Positions 63,501 through 64,000 of a stretch of DNA of 64,000 nt are shown in pieces (within the stretch, counting starts at the first letter, position 1; the number at the start of each line of letters is the position of its first letter). The stretch lies in NCBI GenBank assembly GCA_012845835.1, contig JABAKD010000015.1:4478278-4542277 (forward strand), in the 5' to 3' direction. Source of the stretch: Undaria pinnatifida. Taxonomy: Eukaryota > Sar > Phaeophyceae > Laminariales > Alariaceae. A model generated the notes under the pieces. That model was not told where the DNA came from. It was given only the letters and a program-made list of their open reading frames with translations, and searched no databases. The position numbers and the translations under genes are program-made.

Positions 63501-64000
63501 ACGTGACAGCTGATACAATACCAATAGTTATCGCACCTCGACTTCATCGGCCTTGATTTCAACCTCCTGCCCCTTCCCCTTGGACGCCACGACCACGCCC
63601 AACACCGAAACAGACGCCCCAACGCCTCCGCAGCTGGAAACCGCGTCGAAGCCAGGCGCATCCTTGGAGACGACCACCTGAAGATTTTTTTTAACCAAAA
63701 CAAAGGGAAGTAACGGACGAAGGGCGGTCAACCACGGTCAAGCGTGGTGAAACCTTGACTAAAAGCTTGAGTGAAAGCTCGGAGACAGAGAAGCGAAAAA
63801 TCGGTAAAAGCGTCGCGAAATCATGGTGGAATATCGGCGAAAATAGCCGAACGAAAGCTGGGCGAAATCAATCTGCAACCGAGACGCGAACCCGCGGTCA
63901 AGTGCGTGTTAAGTTGACTTGGGTTGAGGGGAGGTTGGGCACTGGATATCCGAAACCCAAACGCGGTAGGCCGCCGTCGTCCACCTTGCTTTGCGCCGTC
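51247..64000 (-). CDS. asnS: Asparaginyl-tRNA synthetase, 11 exons in window, 5' end outside
   Basis: Class II enzyme charging tRNA-Asn with asparagine from ATP. Exons in transcript order: 64000-63985 (partial), 63677-63537, 63187-63068, 62037-61795, 59910-59749, 58893-58807, 57505-57362, 54429-54358, 53534-53417, 51908-51800, 51376-51247; 446 codons without any frame conflict. The first exons close the OB-fold anticodon-binding domain ([32 protein letters not shown]). The catalytic domain follows with the EGAGEQF/HTPI region, [10 protein letters not shown], motif 2 ([16 protein letters not shown]), [44 protein letters not shown] and motif 3 ([20 protein letters not shown]), ending PRYPGHAEF. 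Most introns are phase 0. The missing 5' end prevents deciding between cytosolic and organellar forms. [15 protein letters not shown] fits AsnRS rather than AspRS. Confidence 0.95.
51420..51800. repeat. Intronic pyrimidine-rich (minus strand) tract
   Basis: The last intron of the synthetase. On the plus strand it is A-rich with AAACACAAAAAC-type repeats and A18; on the transcribed strand it is T/C-rich. Long open frames on both strands here are low complexity. Confidence 0.7.
51800..51908 (-). CDS. asnS: asnS exon 10
   Basis: Acceptor GACCGCTGCAG. It reads [20 protein letters not shown], then [15 protein letters not shown], and ends in phase 2 before GTGATT. It contains the conserved GGSQRE motif. 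Confidence 0.95.
51909..53416. other. asnS intron 9, nothing else recognised
   Basis: Phase-1 intron. It contains a C12 tract with CCACCA repeats (52140-52180) and a diverged inverted duplication around the phrase CAACAGCCTCCCTGCTCGG (52758), reversed at 52903-52925. No gene is supported in it. Confidence 0.45.
53417..53534 (-). CDS. asnS: asnS exon 9
   Basis: Reads [20 protein letters not shown], then [20 protein letters not shown], and ends in phase 1 before GTGAGTG. The acceptor (CTATCAAG) lies close to a purine-rich repeat, and the intron's expected pyrimidine tract is supplied by the (CCCT)n strand of that repeat. Confidence 0.93.
53565..53905. repeat. (GGGA)n purine tract
   Basis: Includes an almost perfect run of over 30 GGGA units (53725-53830) flanked by imperfect GGGGA/GAGG sequence. 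It lies in intron 8 of the synthetase just upstream of exon 9 in transcript orientation. Open frames of 120-210 codons on both strands over this tract are artefacts of its composition. Confidence 0.97.
54358..54429 (-). CDS. asnS: asnS exon 8
   Basis: 24 residues, [20 protein letters not shown] then VAEQ, between TTGGCTTTAG and GTACAT. The WG-x-DL-x-SEHERY motif is conserved in the family. Too short to appear as a long open frame. Confidence 0.9.
54476..54500. repeat. G tract
   Basis: About G20 inside a purine-rich segment in intron 7; it directly precedes the dispersed repeat copy at 54527. Confidence 0.85.
54527..54712 (+). repeat. Dispersed repeat family (GCCGGGACGGAGCA type)
   Basis: Near-complete copy sharing ACTCAGTTTGTGCA, GGCCGTAATCGTATG, CCTCGCATCCC, GCCGGGACGGAGCA, ACCAGGCAGACATCG and GGCGAGTCGCATGAAGG with the copy at 39650. 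A partial copy follows at 54753-54800. A G-rich tract precedes each of them. Confidence 0.8.
55053..55145 (-). pseudogene. Echo of asnS exon 7
   Basis: On the minus strand it reads GCGTCTCC-TGCAGAACGA, TTTCGTACGAACGACGTG and GGAGGGCAACGTCCGTC, parallel to the 3' half of exon 7 (57362-57505) with substitutions and indels that break the frame. The adjoining GACGGRATTTCAACG-rich intron sequence (54895-55050) is duplicated along with it (compare 57180-57360). Confidence 0.75.
55182..55397. repeat. TIR element of the ACGGGTCA family (MITE-like)
   Basis: Ends AAGGGCTTTTCACGGGTCA and TGACCCGTGAGAAGCCTT are inverted repeats of about 18 bp. The interior has further CGGGTC/GACCCG blocks and no coding capacity. 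It lies in synthetase intron 7. Confidence 0.75.
55690..56040 (+). repeat. Dispersed repeat related to 3355-3575
   Basis: Shares TAAAATACACTCCAGCTGTG, GAAACTCATCTTTGCAAGCTG, ATACTCCGATCGCGCG, GGATATAGGTCGGC and GAGGGGGACAAAATCTGAC. Its first 100 bp are present twice (55695-55800 and 55801-55905). Confidence 0.8.
56335..56750 (+). repeat. Tandem repeat with TTTAGGG-like phrases
   Basis: About two and a half copies of a roughly 180-bp unit containing ACGGAAACCCGTTTTAGGG, ATTACTTGGAATCAGTATAG and TTTTAGGGTTTTAAAGGGGT. The TTTAGGG phrases are embedded in a longer unit and are not a perfect heptamer array. Related single copies occur near 4980, 5620, 42060 and 42230. Confidence 0.8.
57362..57505 (-). 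CDS. asnS: asnS exon 7
   Basis: Acceptor AACATGAACAG. It reads [40 protein letters not shown] and RRDAKEGK, ending before GTCAGT. The F-x-RMTYTE-x-V motif is conserved in AsnRS. Phase 0 on both sides. Confidence 0.93.
57530..57860. repeat. G-rich tract with G-quadruplex potential
   Basis: Long runs of G (including about G22 near 57676-57692) separated by short loops on the plus strand; C-rich on the transcribed strand directly before exon 7, where it can serve as an extended pyrimidine tract. Confidence 0.85.
58143..58412. repeat. MITE with ACGCGTGCTACGATAGAGGT termini, copy 1
   Basis: Left end GACGCGTGCTACGATAGAGG and right end ACCTCTACCCCAGCACGCGT are inverted repeats. Interior phrases GGGAGCTTAAGACCTCTC, AAATAAAACTGCTA, GGTACACAACGAGAA and GGAGCCCCGT-ATTCA are shared with copy 2 at 61338-61750. 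The element has no coding capacity and lies in synthetase intron 6. Confidence 0.85.
58807..58893 (-). CDS. asnS: asnS exon 6, GC-AG intron downstream
   Basis: 29 residues, [20 protein letters not shown] then VAYALAHCQ, from acceptor GCGCGCAG. The best donor is CAG before GCAAGT, a non-canonical GC donor with an otherwise perfect consensus; it keeps phase 0 into exon 7. The alternative CTG before GTCGCC would delete ten residues. Confidence 0.88.
59062..59228 (+). repeat. Dispersed repeat family (GCCGGGACGGAGCA type)
   Basis: Copy preceded by G11: ATAGACCCTCGCATGCCTAC, GTGCCGGGACGGAGCACGTG, CACCGACCAGGCAGACATCG, GCGCCGTGAGGTGTTTGTCG. Confidence 0.8.
59749..59910 (-). CDS. asnS: asnS exon 5, motif 2
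   Basis: Acceptor GTACGATCAG. It reads [40 protein letters not shown] and [14 protein letters not shown] before GTAATA. The [11 protein letters not shown] motif holds the ATP-binding motif 2 arginine. Confidence 0.97.
60275..60485 (+). repeat. Dispersed repeat, copy of 5955-6165
   Basis: Shares TTCGGGGAAGATCTGTA, TAGCTCATGTTACYG, GGTCTGCATCATC and GATCAGATGATGATCTA followed by ATCTGTC. It lies in synthetase intron 4. Confidence 0.75.
60500..61330. other. asnS intron 4, remainder
   Basis: Short frames without motifs; a local inverted repeat CGATCGGTGGTCGGTCACCA at 60999-61026; a C tract at 61220-61260. Nothing is supported as a gene. Confidence 0.45.
61338..61750. repeat. MITE with ACGCGTGCTACGATAGAGGT termini, copy 2
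   Basis: Longer copy of the element at 58143-58412. Ends GACGCGTGCTACGATAGAGG and CTATCGTAGCACGCGTC. The interior is expanded by about six TTCCGACGATTTTTTTGGGA-type repeats. A third terminus-like sequence follows at 61755-61785, suggesting a nested or partially duplicated end. Confidence 0.88.
61795..62037 (-). CDS. asnS: asnS exon 4
   Basis: Acceptor TCATTTTTTACAG. It reads [40 protein letters not shown] and [14 protein letters not shown], then a Gly-rich insertion and NVDYSK before GTGGGA. Motif 1 region of the catalytic domain. Phase 0. Confidence 0.95.
62040..62415. repeat. GAAAAYGAAAAY simple-sequence tract
   Basis: Purine-rich (plus strand) short repeats of GAAAAC, GAAAAT and GAAATG in synthetase intron 3, interrupted by the exon-4 echo. 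The transcribed strand is a long pyrimidine tract. Confidence 0.8.
62138..62245 (-). pseudogene. Echo of asnS exon 4 5' half
   Basis: Minus strand reads, after a CACAACAG acceptor-like site, [20 protein letters not shown] then [13 protein letters not shown], clearly homologous to residues 1-34 of exon 4. The frame is open but the segment lacks the rest of the exon. It could act as an alternative acceptor or be dead. Confidence 0.85.
62446..63050 (-). repeat. About 300-bp tandem units carrying decayed asnS exon 3 copies
   Basis: Two units (62446-62752 and 62753-63050) precede the intact exon 3 in a tandem triplication. Both contain the exon 3 3' half and donor flank (plus strand GGAGGTGAGCGATCGAGCGG) and an intron segment with GAACTACAACTCACGG, GTCCTCGGATCAGTC. 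In the unit at 62450-62530 one base is deleted and the final codon is TAG. In the unit at 62755-62845 there are two in-frame stops. Neither can substitute for exon 3. Confidence 0.85.
63068..63187 (-). CDS. asnS: asnS exon 3
   Basis: Acceptor CTCGGTGTGCAG. It reads [20 protein letters not shown] then [20 protein letters not shown] before GTGTGT, the conserved linker between OB fold and catalytic domain. Phase 0, 40 residues. Confidence 0.95.
63537..63677 (-). CDS. asnS: asnS exon 2 in window, OB fold
   Basis: Acceptor AAAAATCTTCAG. It reads [40 protein letters not shown] and IKADEVE before GTGCGA. Matches the OB-fold core of AsnRS (S-x-GKGQ-x-E). Confidence 0.92.
63985..64000 (-). CDS. asnS: asnS edge exon, partial
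   Basis: The last 16 bases before a donor AAG|GTGGAC. In phase 0 they read TAQSK after a split codon, which would precede VVVSKD as in the NDG-x-x-x-x-LQVVV region of the OB fold. Support is limited by its length. Confidence 0.45.

Overview
This is a repeat-rich, intron-rich eukaryotic nuclear window. The best guess for the organism is a photosynthetic stramenopile, most likely a brown alga. The main reason is that the first exon of the lipid gene encodes a signal peptide followed by a Phe-centred cleavage motif, the bipartite plastid presequence of algae with secondary red plastids. Long introns and dense small repeats fit this. The species was not determined.

Two host genes could be assembled exon by exon. 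(1) On the + strand, 23829-43293, lies a plastid-type phosphatidate cytidylyltransferase (CDP-diacylglycerol synthase) in seven exons. The joined length is 2001 nt, or 666 aa plus stop. Its last exon carries the complete CTP_transf_1 signature. (2) On the - strand, 51247 to beyond 64000, lies an asparaginyl-tRNA synthetase. Eleven exons are in the window, covering the end of the OB-fold domain and the whole class II catalytic domain; the 5' end is outside. The two genes converge, with about 8 kb of minisatellites and homopolymer tracts between them.

The left part (1-22.3 kb) is mostly repeat-derived. It has clusters of tRNA-derived SINE-like units with A and B boxes (2.3-2.9 kb, 17.6-18.9 kb), foldback and terminal-inverted-repeat elements, tandem non-LTR retrotransposon 3' ends that finish in homopolymer C, a Ty3/gypsy integrase remnant (21.6-22.1 kb), and one probable single-copy gene, an F-box-like protein with a 12-residue repeat tail (13.4-14.5 kb).

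The 9.9-kb intron 2 of the lipid gene holds a hAT-family DNA transposon (about 28.0-36.6 kb) in antisense orientation. Its transposase can be read as at least seven exons from 29151 to 32.9 kb on the - strand. The 5' exons of the same transposase lie in a nearly perfect 1.9-kb palindrome (34052-35968), so host transcription through the intron should give a hairpin RNA matching the transposase 5' end.

A recurrent pattern in both host genes is the presence of decayed copies of exon edges, with their splice sites, inside the neighbouring introns. It is seen for exons 2 and 4 of the lipid gene and exons 3, 4, 7 and 11 of the synthetase. All coordinates for introns and exons come from reading splice consensus, phase and protein family conservation by eye; no alignment or transcript data were available.
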